In this document: positions 34,822 through 44,603 of the stretch, one piece after another
Numbering within the stretch: position 1 is the first letter of the stretch
How the letters are laid out: every line of letters starts with the position of its first letter
Source of the DNA: Alishewanella jeotgali KCTC 22429
GTDB taxonomy: Bacteria; Pseudomonadota; Gammaproteobacteria; Enterobacterales; Alteromonadaceae
Assembly (NCBI RefSeq): GCF_000245735.1
Contig: NZ_AHTH01000022.1
Span: forward strand, 1 to 64,000
DNA length: 64,000 nucleotides
Direction of reading: 5' to 3'
Notes under the pieces: generated by a model
Told to the model about the DNA's origin: nothing
Databases searched by the model: none
What the model saw: only the letters and a program-made list of their open reading frames with translations
Program-made: the position numbers and the translations under genes

Positions 34822-36564
34822 TTAAGTCCTCTCTGTCTTACTTAAAAACATCTCATTGACCGCACCGCCCGGAATTTGCATCGGGTAAACATGCTCTTTC
34901 GGATCGATATGGATATCCAGAAACACCAGCTGATCTTTGAGCTCGACAAAGGCGCGCTGCAGCGCCGGTTGCAGCTCTTCCGGTTTGGTGACCCGGATGC
35001 CAACATGGCCATAGGCTTCAGCCAGTTTGATAAAGTCAGGTAACGAGTCCATATAGGAACTGGCGTAGCGCGACTCATAGTTCATATCCTGCCACTGCTT
35101 AACCATGCCCAGATAGCCGTTATTCAGGTTGATAATCTTCACCCCCAAACCATATTGCTTGCAGGTCGACAGCTCCTGAATGTTCATCTGAATTGAGCCT
35201 TCGCCGGTGACACAGACCACATCCGCCTGCGGGAAATTCAGCTTGACGCCCATCGCTGCCGGCAAGCCAAAACCCATGGTGCCAAGGCCGCCGGAGTTGA
35301 TCCAGCGGTTTGGTTTATTAAATTTGTAGTACTGGGCGGCAAACATCTGATGCTGGCCGACATCACTGCAGACAAAGGCCTCGCCCTTGGTGATCTTGCT
35401 GACCTGCTCTATCACGTGTTGGGGTTTTAGCAGTGCAGAGGTGGTGTCATAGCGGCCACCATGTACAGCACGCCAGTCATTAATCTGCTGCCACCATTGC
35501 TCCAGTGCACTGCTATCCAGCTTTTTCTTTTTCTGCTTCACAGTTGCCAGCATTTCTTCCAGCACTGGCTGTACCAGGCCAACAATAGGGATATGGGCAT
35601 TAATGGTTTTTGAGATACTAGCCGGGTCAATATCGATATGGATAATGGTGGCATTTGGACAGAATTTTTTGGTGTTGTTAGTGACCCTGTCGTCAAAGCG
35701 GGCGCCGACCGCCAGGATCAGATCGGCATGGTGCATGGCCTGATTTGCCTCATAGCTGCCATGCATCCCCAGCATACCGATAAACTGCTTATCCTCACCC
35801 GGATAGGCACCCAGCCCCATTAGGGTATTGGTCACCGGCAGGTTCAGGTATTGCGCCAGTTCAGTCAGCTCGGCGGCAGCGCCACCCATAATCACACCGC
35901 CGCCGGAGTACAGCACCGGCTTTTTCGCTGCCAACAGCGCGCTAACCGCTTTTTTAATCTGGCCGCTATGGCCTTTTAGTTTTGGCTGATAAGAGCGCAG
36001 CTTAATTTCGTCCGGGTAATGATACGGAAACTTATTGCTCGGAATCGTCATATCTTTCGGGATATCCAGCACCACCGGGCCCGGCCGGCCGCTTTGCGCA
36101 ATGTAAAACGCCTTCTTAATCAGGTACGGAATATCCTCGGGGCGACGCACCGACATATTGTGTTTCACAATAGGGCGGGAAATGCCCAGCATATCGGTTT
36201 CCTGGAACGCATCTTCACCAATCAGATGGCTCATCACCTGGCCGGTCAGCACCACCATCGGGATTGAGTCCATATAGGCGGTGGCGATACCGGTTACTGC
36301 ATTAGTGGCACCCGGGCCGGAGGTAACCAGTACCACGCCGGCTTTACCGGTGGCACGGGCATAGGCATCGGCCATATGGGTCGCGGCCTGTTCGTGGCGC
36401 ACCAGCACGTGTTTTACTTTATTTTGCTGAAATAACGCATCGTAGATATGCAATACAGCGCCACCGGGATAGCCATAGACGTATTCTACCCCTTCATCGG
36501 CCAGCGCACGGATCACCATTGCTGCGCCCGATAACATCTCGGCATGTTTGGATTGGCTTGTCAT
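34822..36564 (-). CDS. ilvI: acetolactate synthase III large subunit
   Basis: TPP- and FAD-dependent acetohydroxyacid synthase of 580 residues (E. coli IlvI 574). Motifs include [33 protein letters not shown], and the TPP/Mg [20 protein letters not shown]...[12 protein letters not shown]. It is the second AHAS in the window beside ilvGM and carries the valine-sensitive partner ilvH. The 286-base gap upstream (36565-36850), shared with cnoX, shows no clear operator. Lrp control, known for E. coli ilvIH, could not be judged. Confidence 0.96.
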   Translation of the reverse strand: MTSQSKHAEMLSGAAMVIRALADEGVEYVYGYPGGAVLHIYDALFQQNKVKHVLVRHEQAATHMADAYARATGKAGVVLVTSGPGATNAVTGIATAYMDSIPMVVLTGQVMSHLIGEDAFQETDMLGISRPIVKHNMSVRRPEDIPYLIKKAFYIAQSGRPGPVVLDIPKDMTIPSNKFPYHYPDEIKLRSYQPKLKGHSGQIKKAVSALLAAKKPVLYSGGGVIMGGAAAELTELAQYLNLPVTNTLMGLGAYPGEDKQFIGMLGMHGSYEANQAMHHADLILAVGARFDDRVTNNTKKFCPNATIIHIDIDPASISKTINAHIPIVGLVQPVLEEMLATVKQKKKKLDSSALEQWWQQINDWRAVHGGRYDTTSALLKPQHVIEQVSKITKGEAFVCSDVGQHQMFAAQYYKFNKPNRWINSGGLGTMGFGLPAAMGVKLNFPQADVVCVTGEGSIQMNIQELSTCKQYGLGVKIINLNNGYLGMVKQWQDMNYESRYASSYMDSLPDFIKLAEAYGHVGIRVTKPEELQPALQRAFVELKDQLVFLDIHIDPKEHVYPMQIPGGAVNEMFLSKTERT

Positions 36565-36850
36565 AGTCAGGTCTCATCATTTTACAGAGGTCAAAGCGCC
36601 TGTTTTTCGGGTACAGAACGCTGTTGGCAGCCTAAATGCTACCTTGTGCTACGTGGTTGGCTGAACGGTATTGGCGAACCTTACCGGCGCTTTAGTGGTT
36701 AGCTCTGAGGCTTTTATGGTGCGCCTGATTAATTTACGGTAATGGCAGCGGAAAGTCGATGCCTTTTTCATGCTTTTAGACTTCTTTACTGCTTTGAAAA
36801 GCGGCAAGTCGCCACCATAGTACAGGGAGTTAAAGCTAAGGAAGTGATGT

Positions 36851-37696
36851 ATGCAAAACCCTATCGTTGATGTCAGCCTGATGAATGCCCGCGAAGTGCT
36901 GGACCGTTCGTTACAGCAGCTGGTGATCTTCCAGTTCTGGTCGGCGCGCAGTGCGCTTTGTCAGCAGTTAAGTCCGGTATTGGAAAAAATTGTCCGTCAG
37001 TACCCACAGCAATTGTGTCTGGCCAAAGTAAATTGCGATCAGGAGCAGGATCTGGCGATGCAGTTTGGTGTGCAATCACTGCCTACCGTCATGCTGATTA
37101 AAGATGGCCGGCCGGTCGATGGTTTTGCCGGTGCTGAGACCGAACAGCAAATTCTGACCCGGCTGGCGGCTTATCTGCCAAAACCGGAAGATGAGTTGAT
37201 TGCCAAAGCGCAGCAATATTTGGCACAGCAGCAACTCGCTGAAGCTTATCCGCTGCTGGCCGAAGCGCTGACGCTGGCGCCAGAGCGGGTAGAAGTTAAA
37301 CTCTGGTTAGCCGATACCGCTATTGGCCTTGGCCAGTTAACCCAGGCGGAAAAATTGCTGGCTGAAGTGCGGCTGGCCGATCAGGACGCCTTATATAAAA
37401 CCGTACTGGCCAAGCTGGAGTTGGCGCAGCAGGCCAGCAATACACCGGAGATCCAGGCGTTGGAAGCCCGGCTGGCAGCAGCACCGGCGGATAACAGTTT
37501 AAAAGAGCAATTAGCCGTGCAGTACCAGGCCGTCTTACGCTCAGAAGAGGCATTGGCGTTGCTGCTGCAAATTCTGCAGCAGGACCTGAACTTTGGACAA
37601 AGCAAAAAGCTGTTTTTAGATATCCTGGCGGCCTTGCCCAAGGGCGATCCGCTGGCCAGCCAGTACCGGCGTAAACTCTATGCGCTGCTGTACTAA
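36851..37696 (+). CDS. cnoX: thioredoxin-domain co-chaperone CnoX (YbbN)
   Basis: 281 residues, strongly resembling E. coli YbbN/CnoX, a holdase that transfers substrates to GroEL and DnaK and protects cysteines from over-oxidation. The N-terminal thioredoxin fold has the degenerate active site SARSALC with C37 instead of CxxC. The C-terminal TPR-like repeats run to the conserved ending LASQYRRKLYALLY. AAGGAAG precedes the ATG. It is followed after 6 bases by a methyltransferase gene and is probably co-transcribed with it. Confidence 0.93.
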   Translation: MQNPIVDVSLMNAREVLDRSLQQLVIFQFWSARSALCQQLSPVLEKIVRQYPQQLCLAKVNCDQEQDLAMQFGVQSLPTVMLIKDGRPVDGFAGAETEQQILTRLAAYLPKPEDELIAKAQQYLAQQQLAEAYPLLAEALTLAPERVEVKLWLADTAIGLGQLTQAEKLLAEVRLADQDALYKTVLAKLELAQQASNTPEIQALEARLAAAPADNSLKEQLAVQYQAVLRSEEALALLLQILQQDLNFGQSKKLFLDILAALPKGDPLASQYRRKLYALLY

Positions 37697-37702
37697 GGCC
37701 GC

Positions 37703-38932
37703 TTGTTGAGTGCCTTTAGCTGCAGTGATGCTGAGCTGGGTAAGCTGTTTACTCAGGTTGCCGCTGTGCTGCACCGCTATCAGCGCTATTGGCAGTTACA
37801 GCCGATGGCGCTCGCTGCTTTACCCTTTGATGATGAACTGAACAGCCTGCTACAGAGCTTATCGTTTACCGAGTTGGCCGCACTGGAAGATAACCCAGAG
37901 CAGCAACAGCAGCTGTTTGGCGCCTTTTTCCCAGAACTCTTTGCGCTACCGGCGACCAAGCAGGTTGAGCCGACAGAGGCCTTACCCGAGTGGCCATTTT
38001 GGCTGACCAATAGTATCGGCGGGCGTAAACTCTCGCAAATTCAGCATTTTTGTCAGCAGCTCGCCCCGTCGGAGCTGCCGCTGTTGGAATGGTGTGCCGG
38101 CAAAGGCCATCTGGGGCGGCTACTGGCGGCGCAGGGCCGGCAGGTGACCAGTATTGAATGGCAGGCCGAATTGTGCCGGCAGGGCGAGGCACTGGCAGCG
38201 CAATTTCAATTGCCGCAGCGCTTTGTTTGTGCCGATGTGCTGACGCCAGCGGGACGGGCAGTGCTGTCGCCGCAGCAACAGCTGGTCGCTTTACATGCCT
38301 GTGGTGACTTACATCTGCAGTTAATAACAGATGCCGTTGCCGTGGGCGCGCAAGCCCTGCAGCTGGCGCCTTGTTGTTATCATCTGATTGCCGCTGCACA
38401 TTATCAGCCGTTATCGGCGCTGGCACAGCAGCATAATCTGCAGCTAAGCCGCCAGGATCTGAAACTGGCGGTACAGGCGCAGGTTACCGGTGGTGAACGG
38501 GTCGCGCGGCTGCGGCAAACTGAAGTCAGCTGGCGGCTGGCGTATCAGTTATTGCGCACTGAACTGACGGCTGATGCCAGCTATCAGCCGCTGCCATCTT
38601 TACCTAAGCACTGGTTTAGCGGTGACTTTAGCGCCTTTTTGGCCTATGCGGCGCAGCTGCAACAACTGCCGTTACCGGCGGTTATCGATGATCACGCTTT
38701 GTTGGCGAGGGCTGACGAGGCGTATCTGCAGCTGCAACGTATTGATGCGGTGCGGCATCTGTTTCGCCGGCCGCTGGAGCTATATCTGGTACTGGATCGG
38801 GCGTTGTACCTGCAACAACAGGGTTATCAGGTACAGCTGTCGGTGTTTTGTGCTTATCAGATCACGCCGCGAAACTTTTTAATCCGGGCCTGGCGTGATA
38901 CGTCAGCTTTGGCTGACCGGTGTAGCCTGTAA
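37703..38932 (+). CDS. SAM-dependent methyltransferase, METTL25/RRNAD1-like (Methyltransf_32)
   Basis: 409-residue protein. The SAM-binding motif I is LLEWCAGKGHLGRLLA, followed by SIEWQ (acidic ribose-binding position). VALHACGDLHLQL and APCCYH are the signature of the Methyltransf_32 group, which includes eukaryotic METTL25/RRNAD1. No substrate is established for the bacterial members. The start is a TTG (37703 or 37706) after AAGG. The 3' end overlaps the convergent acyltransferase gene by 30 bases. Confidence 0.8.
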   Translation: MLSAFSCSDAELGKLFTQVAAVLHRYQRYWQLQPMALAALPFDDELNSLLQSLSFTELAALEDNPEQQQQLFGAFFPELFALPATKQVEPTEALPEWPFWLTNSIGGRKLSQIQHFCQQLAPSELPLLEWCAGKGHLGRLLAAQGRQVTSIEWQAELCRQGEALAAQFQLPQRFVCADVLTPAGRAVLSPQQQLVALHACGDLHLQLITDAVAVGAQALQLAPCCYHLIAAAHYQPLSALAQQHNLQLSRQDLKLAVQAQVTGGERVARLRQTEVSWRLAYQLLRTELTADASYQPLPSLPKHWFSGDFSAFLAYAAQLQQLPLPAVIDDHALLARADEAYLQLQRIDAVRHLFRRPLELYLVLDRALYLQQQGYQVQLSVFCAYQITPRNFLIRAWRDTSALADRCSL

Positions 38933-39844
38933 GCTGCGTTGGCTCTGCTTCAGATAGCACTCAATTTGCTGATCTTTACGCTGCCAGCGCTGGTTCAGCC
39001 ATTGCTGGAAGTTATCGCGAAATACCGGATCATTAAAATAATCACCAATGACTGCGGTATCAACCGGCAGGATCTCGGCCTGGATCACCACCCGCTTTAA
39101 CCGTCCCATTAGCATATCCAGCGCAATATGCTGGGTGTTATCCGGGTAAATCAGCGTGACGTCCAGGATGGCATTAAACTGCTCGCCCATACTGGCCAGT
39201 GTAAAGGCAATACCGCCGGCTTTGGGGGGCAGCAAATGGGTAAAGGGACTGTTTTTGGCGCGCTGTTTTTCCGGGGTGCAGCGGCTGCCTTCAACAAAGT
39301 TGATGATGGTGGTTGGCGTATGCACAAACTTAGCACAGCTTTTTCGGGTGGTTTCGATATCCTTGCCTTTAAGCTCAGGATGTTTGGCCAAAGTCGCGGC
39401 GCTATAGCGTTTCATATAGGGCATATCCAGTGCCCAACAGCCAGTGCCAAGGAAGGGTACCCATTTTAATTCATCTTTTAAAAAGAATTTTGGCTCTGGG
39501 ATCAGGTGATAAGCAAAGGTACTGACCACCGGAATATCAACCCAGCTCTTATGGTTGGCGATCAGCAAATACCAGCTGTCTTTATCCAACTGCTGCTGAC
39601 CGCTGATTTGCCAGTCGACATCATTAAACAGGTTAATTAAAAAGGTGTTCACCGCCGTCCAGCCCCGGTAGCAGCGCCGGCCAAGAGCGGCTATCAGCCG
39701 GTGCGCAGCTTTAAAGGGTAACAGTAGTTTCAGGATGCCAAGCGGGGTGACCACTATGCCCCAGAATGCCAGATTCAAAGCAAACAAACTAAAGCTGATC
39801 GGTAACAGTAAAAATCCGGGTAAAAAGCTTAGCATCGCTGACAC
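38903..39844 (-). CDS. 1-acyl-glycerol-3-phosphate acyltransferase family protein (copy 2)
   Basis: PlsC-type inner-membrane acyltransferase of 313 residues, with N-terminal hydrophobic helices. The catalytic motif is NHKSWVD (HxxxxD), followed by FVEGSRCTPEK (the lysophosphatidate-binding FxEGT-type block, here EGS). It closely resembles the adjacent upstream protein in length and architecture, so the pair is a tandem duplication of the YihG-like type. The acceptor is not known. Confidence 0.87.
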   Translation of the reverse strand: MSAMLSFLPGFLLLPISFSLFALNLAFWGIVVTPLGILKLLLPFKAAHRLIAALGRRCYRGWTAVNTFLINLFNDVDWQISGQQQLDKDSWYLLIANHKSWVDIPVVSTFAYHLIPEPKFFLKDELKWVPFLGTGCWALDMPYMKRYSAATLAKHPELKGKDIETTRKSCAKFVHTPTTIINFVEGSRCTPEKQRAKNSPFTHLLPPKAGGIAFTLASMGEQFNAILDVTLIYPDNTQHIALDMLMGRLKRVVIQAEILPVDTAVIGDYFNDPVFRDNFQQWLNQRWQRKDQQIECYLKQSQRSLQATPVSQS

Positions 39845-39850
39845 ACTCCG

Positions 39851-40744
39851 TTATTTGCCTGCGCCTGTCTCTAGCCTGGCCAGTTGCTGGTCTTTCTCCA
39901 ACCATAACTGGTTAAGCCACTGCTGAAAGCGCTCACGATACGCCTGATCGTGGTAGTCACCTATTAACTCTTTGGCAATAGGCAGTACCTTAATATTGAC
40001 TGTTATAGCATGAACCTTGCCGGAAATATAATCCCAAAATGTCGGAATGCCACCGGGATAGTGAATGGTCACATCCAGCAGTTTGTGTAATTGTTCGCCC
40101 ATTGCCCCCAGCACAAAGGCGGTGCCACCAGCCTTGGGTTTTAACAGATGCCGGAAAGGCGACTGCTGGCGGTCATGCTTATCACGGGTAAAGCGGGTGC
40201 CTTCGACAAAATTCATCACAGATACCGGCTTAAAGCGGAATTTGGCGCAGGCTTTACGTGTCGTTTCGATATCTTTGCCCTGTAGTTCCGGACGTTTTTG
40301 CAGCAATTGTTTGCTATAGCGCTTCATAAAGGGGAAATCCAGCGCCCACCAGGCCAGGCCCATAAAGGGCACATACAGCAGTTCTTTTTTCAGGAAGAAT
40401 TTAATAAAGGGGATCTTGCGGTTAAAAATATTCTGCAGAATTAAAATATCGGCCCAGGATTGATGGTTGGCGATAATCAAATACCAGTCTTTACGCGACA
40501 GTTTTTCCAGTCCTTCAACCCGCCACTTGATCGAGGTAAAAATACGGGTCGTCAGGTTATTGACGCTGATCCAGGCTACCGCCATCGCATCCAGCAGATA
40601 GGTCATCCAGGCTTGCCAGCGTTGGATCGGCAGGAGTTTCAGAATCGCCAATAACATAATGGGTACAAACCAAAATAAGGTATTGACGACATACAGCAGA
40701 AAGGAAAGCGACCCCTTTATCGGGTGCGGTAACCAATTTAACAT
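39851..40744 (-). CDS. 1-acyl-glycerol-3-phosphate acyltransferase family protein (YihG-like, copy 1)
   Basis: 297 residues, N-terminal membrane helices, catalytic NHQSWAD (HxxxxD) and FVEGTRFTRDK. It resembles E. coli YihG, a poly(A)-associated or acyltransferase-family protein that influences phospholipid acyl composition. It lies 6 bases upstream of its paralog and downstream of speA on the same strand, separated from speA by a hairpin. Confidence 0.87.
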   Translation of the reverse strand: MLNWLPHPIKGSLSFLLYVVNTLFWFVPIMLLAILKLLPIQRWQAWMTYLLDAMAVAWISVNNLTTRIFTSIKWRVEGLEKLSRKDWYLIIANHQSWADILILQNIFNRKIPFIKFFLKKELLYVPFMGLAWWALDFPFMKRYSKQLLQKRPELQGKDIETTRKACAKFRFKPVSVMNFVEGTRFTRDKHDRQQSPFRHLLKPKAGGTAFVLGAMGEQLHKLLDVTIHYPGGIPTFWDYISGKVHAITVNIKVLPIAKELIGDYHDQAYRERFQQWLNQLWLEKDQQLARLETGAGK

Positions 40745-40790
40745 AAGGCACTTATCTCATTTTCAGGTGGCAATACCACCGGCTAAATGG

Positions 40791-40814
40791 GGAGGTGTAA
40801 GTGGTTACACCTCC
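40791..40814. terminator. hairpin after speA
   Basis: Perfect 10-bp stem GGAGGTGTAA (40791-40800) / TTACACCTCC (40805-40814), GTGG loop, just beyond the speA stop. A smaller hairpin GGTGG / CCACC lies at 40766-40780. No T-run follows on the minus strand, so termination strength is uncertain. Confidence 0.5.
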
Positions 40815-40833
40815 GATCAGTGCCTATTCTAGC

Positions 40834-42720
40834 TTAATCTTCGAAGTAGGTGTAACCATAAACGCCGGCTTTCAGCTCATCCAGCAGTTCATCTTTACGC
40901 TCATCCTGCAGATCCAGTTTAGCCAGTTGTTTGGTGTAAGAGGCAATCAGCTTCTTGGCATCAAACTGCACATAGCGCAGCACATCGGCTACCGTATCAC
41001 CCTTGATAATATTGGTCAGCTTGTAACTGCCATCTTCGGTCAGTTCGACATGCACTGAATCGGTATCACCAAACAGGTTGTGCAGATCACCCAGAATTTC
41101 CTGATAGGCGCCAACCATAAACATACCAAGCAGATATTGCTGATCGTCCTTGTATTCCGGCAGCGGCAGGCTGGATTCGATACCATTGCCATCCGCATAG
41201 CTCTTCAGCATGCCGTCAGAGTCACAGGTAATATCCTGAATAATGGCGCGGTGATTCAGTGGCTCCGTCATCCGCTCCAGCGGCATTACCGGGAACAGCT
41301 GATCAATACCCCAGGCATCCGGCATGGACTGGAACAGCGAGAAGTTAACGAACAGCTTATCAGCCAGTTTTTCATTTAACTCATCGTGAATCGCGCGGTG
41401 CGAGCGGGCATTCAGATCCAGATTCGCCCGTACCTTATTAATGGTGGCAAAGTACAGCTGCTCTAACAGCGACCAATCTTGTAACGTCAGCAGGCCATGC
41501 ACATACTGGGCATGGGCATCGGTAAAGTAGTGGACAGCATCATGGTAAGACTCGACGGCACTACGTGGCGTAACATTGTTGTAGGCATCCCACATCCCTA
41601 AAATGACTGTCGGCGCGTCTTCGCTTGGCTCCGGCAGGTTCACTAAACCAGGCGCCCGTTCGATATCGATGGCATCGGTTACCAGCACTGCATGGTGTGC
41701 GGTCATCGCCCGGCCAGACTCGGTGATAATATTCGGATGTGGTAAGTCGTACTCGTCACAAACTTCTTTTAAACCATTAACCACGTTGCGGGCATATTCG
41801 TACATGGTGTAGTTCATCGAACAGGCAGAGCGAGATTTCGAACCTTCGTAATCGACACCTAAACCGCCGCCGACGTCTACTGTGGTAATAGGCACGCCGA
41901 GGGTACGCAGTTCAGCGTAGTGACGGGCACATTCGCGGATCGCATTGTGAATATCGCGGATATTGGCAATTTGCGAGCCGATATGGAAGTGCACCAGCTG
42001 CAGCAGGTCTAACTTGCCGGCATCACGCAGAATATCGATGGCTTGCAATACCTGAGTGGCGGTGAGGCCAAATTTACCTTTTTCACCACCGGTATTTTGC
42101 CATTTGCCTTTGCCGACCGAGTTTAAGCGAATACGGATCCCGATCCGTGGCGCCGCACCCAGATTATCGATTTCGCGTAGCAGGGTTTTTAGCTCTGACA
42201 GCTTTTCAACAACCACATAGACAGTATGGCCCATCATCTGACCAATGGTCGCCAGGCGCAAGAACTCGCTATCTTTATAGCCGTTACAGACGATTTGCAG
42301 CGGCTGCTCGGTTACGCCAAGGATCGCCATCAACTCTGGCTTACTACCGGCTTCCAGGCCGACTTTGCCGCTATCATGGCTAATCAGGCGCTTAACTACT
42401 GAGAATTGCTGGTTTACCTTGATTGGATATACTGCAGTGTATTGGCCCTGATATTCTTTTTCGGCTTTGGCGCGTTGGAAAGACTTAATTAAGGTATCTA
42501 CCCGATGCTGCAGAATATCGGTAAAGCGTACCAATACCGGCAGCGTCAGGCCTTCTTCCTTAAAGCGTTGCGTCAACTCCGGAAAGCTAATACCTGGCTT
42601 ACTGTGATCCTGATCCGGGTAGGCAATCAGATCACCAGCCTTGTTCACATCAAAATAGCCTTCACTCCACACGGCTACGTTATAGATGGAACGTGCCTTC
42701 TCAAAACCCCAGTCTGCCAT
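40834..42720 (-). CDS. speA: biosynthetic arginine decarboxylase
   Basis: PLP enzyme making agmatine from arginine, the start of the arginine route to putrescine and spermidine. It has 628 residues; E. coli SpeA has 658, with a longer N-terminus. The PLP lysine is K101 in VYPIKVNQQ, and VDVGGGLGVDYEGS binds the PLP phosphate. It is divergent from speE across 133 bases, placing two polyamine genes under one control region. speB is not in the window. Confidence 0.96.
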   Translation of the reverse strand: MADWGFEKARSIYNVAVWSEGYFDVNKAGDLIAYPDQDHSKPGISFPELTQRFKEEGLTLPVLVRFTDILQHRVDTLIKSFQRAKAEKEYQGQYTAVYPIKVNQQFSVVKRLISHDSGKVGLEAGSKPELMAILGVTEQPLQIVCNGYKDSEFLRLATIGQMMGHTVYVVVEKLSELKTLLREIDNLGAAPRIGIRIRLNSVGKGKWQNTGGEKGKFGLTATQVLQAIDILRDAGKLDLLQLVHFHIGSQIANIRDIHNAIRECARHYAELRTLGVPITTVDVGGGLGVDYEGSKSRSACSMNYTMYEYARNVVNGLKEVCDEYDLPHPNIITESGRAMTAHHAVLVTDAIDIERAPGLVNLPEPSEDAPTVILGMWDAYNNVTPRSAVESYHDAVHYFTDAHAQYVHGLLTLQDWSLLEQLYFATINKVRANLDLNARSHRAIHDELNEKLADKLFVNFSLFQSMPDAWGIDQLFPVMPLERMTEPLNHRAIIQDITCDSDGMLKSYADGNGIESSLPLPEYKDDQQYLLGMFMVGAYQEILGDLHNLFGDTDSVHVELTEDGSYKLTNIIKGDTVADVLRYVQFDAKKLIASYTKQLAKLDLQDERKDELLDELKAGVYGYTYFED

Positions 42721-42853
42721 TGTCTTTCCTCAAAAAAATTAACTGCTATAGTTTAAAGCCATTAGCCGCAAGGTGCAGCAAAAAAGCCGAAAAATTTGTA
42801 TGTCAGCGCTATCGAAGGCAAAATACGCGCCTTATACGTTGCAGGGGGTAATA

Positions 42854-43714
42854 ATGTCAGTATTTGATGACAAAAAGTGGCTAACCGAGGTGTTTGCCGA
42901 CAGCGGTAGTGTGTTTGGCTTAGCCATTACCAGGAAACTGGATGAAGTGCAGTCACCCTTTCAGAAAATTGCCATGTATGAAACCACTCATTTTGGCAAT
43001 TTAATGGTGATTGATGATGTGATTATGCTTAGCAGCCGGGATAACTTCCTGTATCACGAAATGCTCAGTCATCCGGTGCTGTTTACCCATCCGAATCCGA
43101 AGAATGTGGTGATTATCGGCGGCGGTGATTGCGGTACCCTGCGCGAGGTGTTAAAGCATCCTGGCGTAGAGCGGGTAACACAAATCGATATCGATGAGCA
43201 GGTGACCCGGATGGCAGAAAAGTACTTCCCGGAACTGTGCGCATCAAACAATGACTCGCGCGCAACGCTGAAGTTTGAAGATGGTATTAAATTTATGCGC
43301 GAAGCTGCGCCGGGCTCTATTGATGTGATTATTGTCGACTCGACTGATCCTATTGGTCCGGGTGAAGGCCTGTTTAACCGCGCCTTCTATGCCAGCTGTG
43401 TGGCGGCCTTAGCGACTGACGGTATTCTGGTGCAACAAAGCGAATCGCCACTGATCCATATGCCATTATTAAAAGCAATGCGTCAGGCCATGAGCGACGC
43501 CGGCTTTGCCAGCCTGCAAACACTAAACTTCCCGCAAATGGTGTATCCATCAGGTTGGTGGACCTGTACGCTGGCGAAGAAAAGCGGTGAATTTAACGGT
43601 TTCCGCGAAGCCGATGCGGCGGCTGCACCCTTTAGTACCGAGTACTACAATGTTGAGGTACATAAGGCGGCCGGCGCCCTGCCAAATTTTGTAAAAAAAG
43701 CCTTTGCTGAATAG
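42854..43714 (+). CDS. speE: spermidine synthase
   Basis: Aminopropyltransferase joining putrescine and decarboxylated SAM to give spermidine. From ATG 42854 the protein has 286 residues (E. coli 288). An AGGGGG Shine-Dalgarno lies 6 nt upstream, which rules against the upstream in-frame ATG 42773. Motifs are IIGGGDCGTLREVLKH (dcSAM binding) and VDSTDPIGPGEGLF with the catalytic aspartate. speD is not present here. Confidence 0.96.
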   Translation: MSVFDDKKWLTEVFADSGSVFGLAITRKLDEVQSPFQKIAMYETTHFGNLMVIDDVIMLSSRDNFLYHEMLSHPVLFTHPNPKNVVIIGGGDCGTLREVLKHPGVERVTQIDIDEQVTRMAEKYFPELCASNNDSRATLKFEDGIKFMREAAPGSIDVIIVDSTDPIGPGEGLFNRAFYASCVAALATDGILVQQSESPLIHMPLLKAMRQAMSDAGFASLQTLNFPQMVYPSGWWTCTLAKKSGEFNGFREADAAAAPFSTEYYNVEVHKAAGALPNFVKKAFAE

Positions 43715-43742
43715 TCAGCTGTAAAATAGACAGCTGTAAAAC

Positions 43743-43769
43743 ACAACGCCCGGCTTAGCCGGGCGTTGT
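43743..43769. terminator. bidirectional terminator between speE and OmpA-like gene
   Basis: ACAACGCCCGG (43743-43753) pairs perfectly with CCGGGCGTTGT (43759-43769), 5-nt loop, followed by GTCTTT. It lies between convergent genes. Confidence 0.8.
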
Positions 43770-43786
43770 GTCTTTAGCACAAGAAA

Positions 43787-44425
43787 TTACTCGACGATCG
43801 GTTCGATATGCACTTCTACCCGGCGGTTGCGCGCGCGGTTGGCTTCTGAGTTATTCTGAAACGCCGGCCGATCCGGGCCATAACCGATGGTTTCAATACG
43901 GATTGGTTGCACACCTTGCGCCACCAGATAGCTTTGTACTGACTCAGCCCTGGCGCGTGACAGGTTCATATTAAACTGATACGGACCGGTATCATCAGTA
44001 TGACCGGCGACTACCACCATGGTTTTCGGATAGTCACGTAAGACCTTGGCGATATCGTTTAATGCCGGATACAGGCTGGGGCGAATATCAGAGCGGTTAA
44101 TATCAAAAGTCAGTTGCGCCGGAATATCCAACACTAAACGGTCACCGTCACGTTGTACGCCCACACCTGAACCTTTTAGCTCTTCGCGCAGCGCCTTCTC
44201 CTGGTTATCCATATAGCTGCCAACGGCCGCACCGGCTAAAGCACCGACCGCGGCACCAATAACCACCCTTTTGTTTTTATGGTTGCCAGTCGCTTTACCT
44301 GCAATAGCACCGGCTACCGCACCGATGGCTGCACCGCGGGTGGTATTTTGGTTATCGGTAGTGGCACAGCCGGCTAAGACCAGGCTGCCAGACATCACGG
44401 CTACTAGTGCAACTTTTGCTTTCAT
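43787..44425 (-). CDS. OmpA-family lipoprotein with glycine-zipper region
   Basis: Outer-membrane-associated lipoprotein of 212 residues. The signal peptide ends in the lipobox LAGC (C20). A glycine-zipper stretch follows (GAAIGAVAGAIAGKATG, GAAVGALAGAAVGSYMD). The C-terminal OmpA peptidoglycan-binding domain holds VAGHTDDTGPYQFN, LSRARAESV and NRRVEVHI. The layout is that of E. coli YiaD. It presumably links outer membrane and cell wall. It is divergent from proB. Confidence 0.92.
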   Translation of the reverse strand: MKAKVALVAVMSGSLVLAGCATTDNQNTTRGAAIGAVAGAIAGKATGNHKNKRVVIGAAVGALAGAAVGSYMDNQEKALREELKGSGVGVQRDGDRLVLDIPAQLTFDINRSDIRPSLYPALNDIAKVLRDYPKTMVVVAGHTDDTGPYQFNMNLSRARAESVQSYLVAQGVQPIRIETIGYGPDRPAFQNNSEANRARNRRVEVHIEPIVE

Positions 44426-44603
44426 CTTGTTTCTCCATTACGCAATTGGCGCTAAGTATATAGCAGTTTAGTTTAAGGGTATGAATGATTGCTGAATTTG
44501 CGGATTCGCTGATAGAAATAGCGTTAGACATATAGACTGCCAAAGATTAAGCTTTGGACCAGCAGAATAACCCAAAGCAGATGTTGGTAAGCAGGTAGCG
44601 AAG

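Noticed and set aside
37866-38426. A 186-codon minus-strand ORF inside the methyltransferase gene
   Set aside because: The Ala/Pro/Arg-rich product is a codon-bias shadow. The plus-strand frame carries the SAM motifs.
42773-42853. Longer SpeE starting at ATG 42773
   Set aside because: The added 27 residues are not found in spermidine synthases, and the strong Shine-Dalgarno is at 42854.
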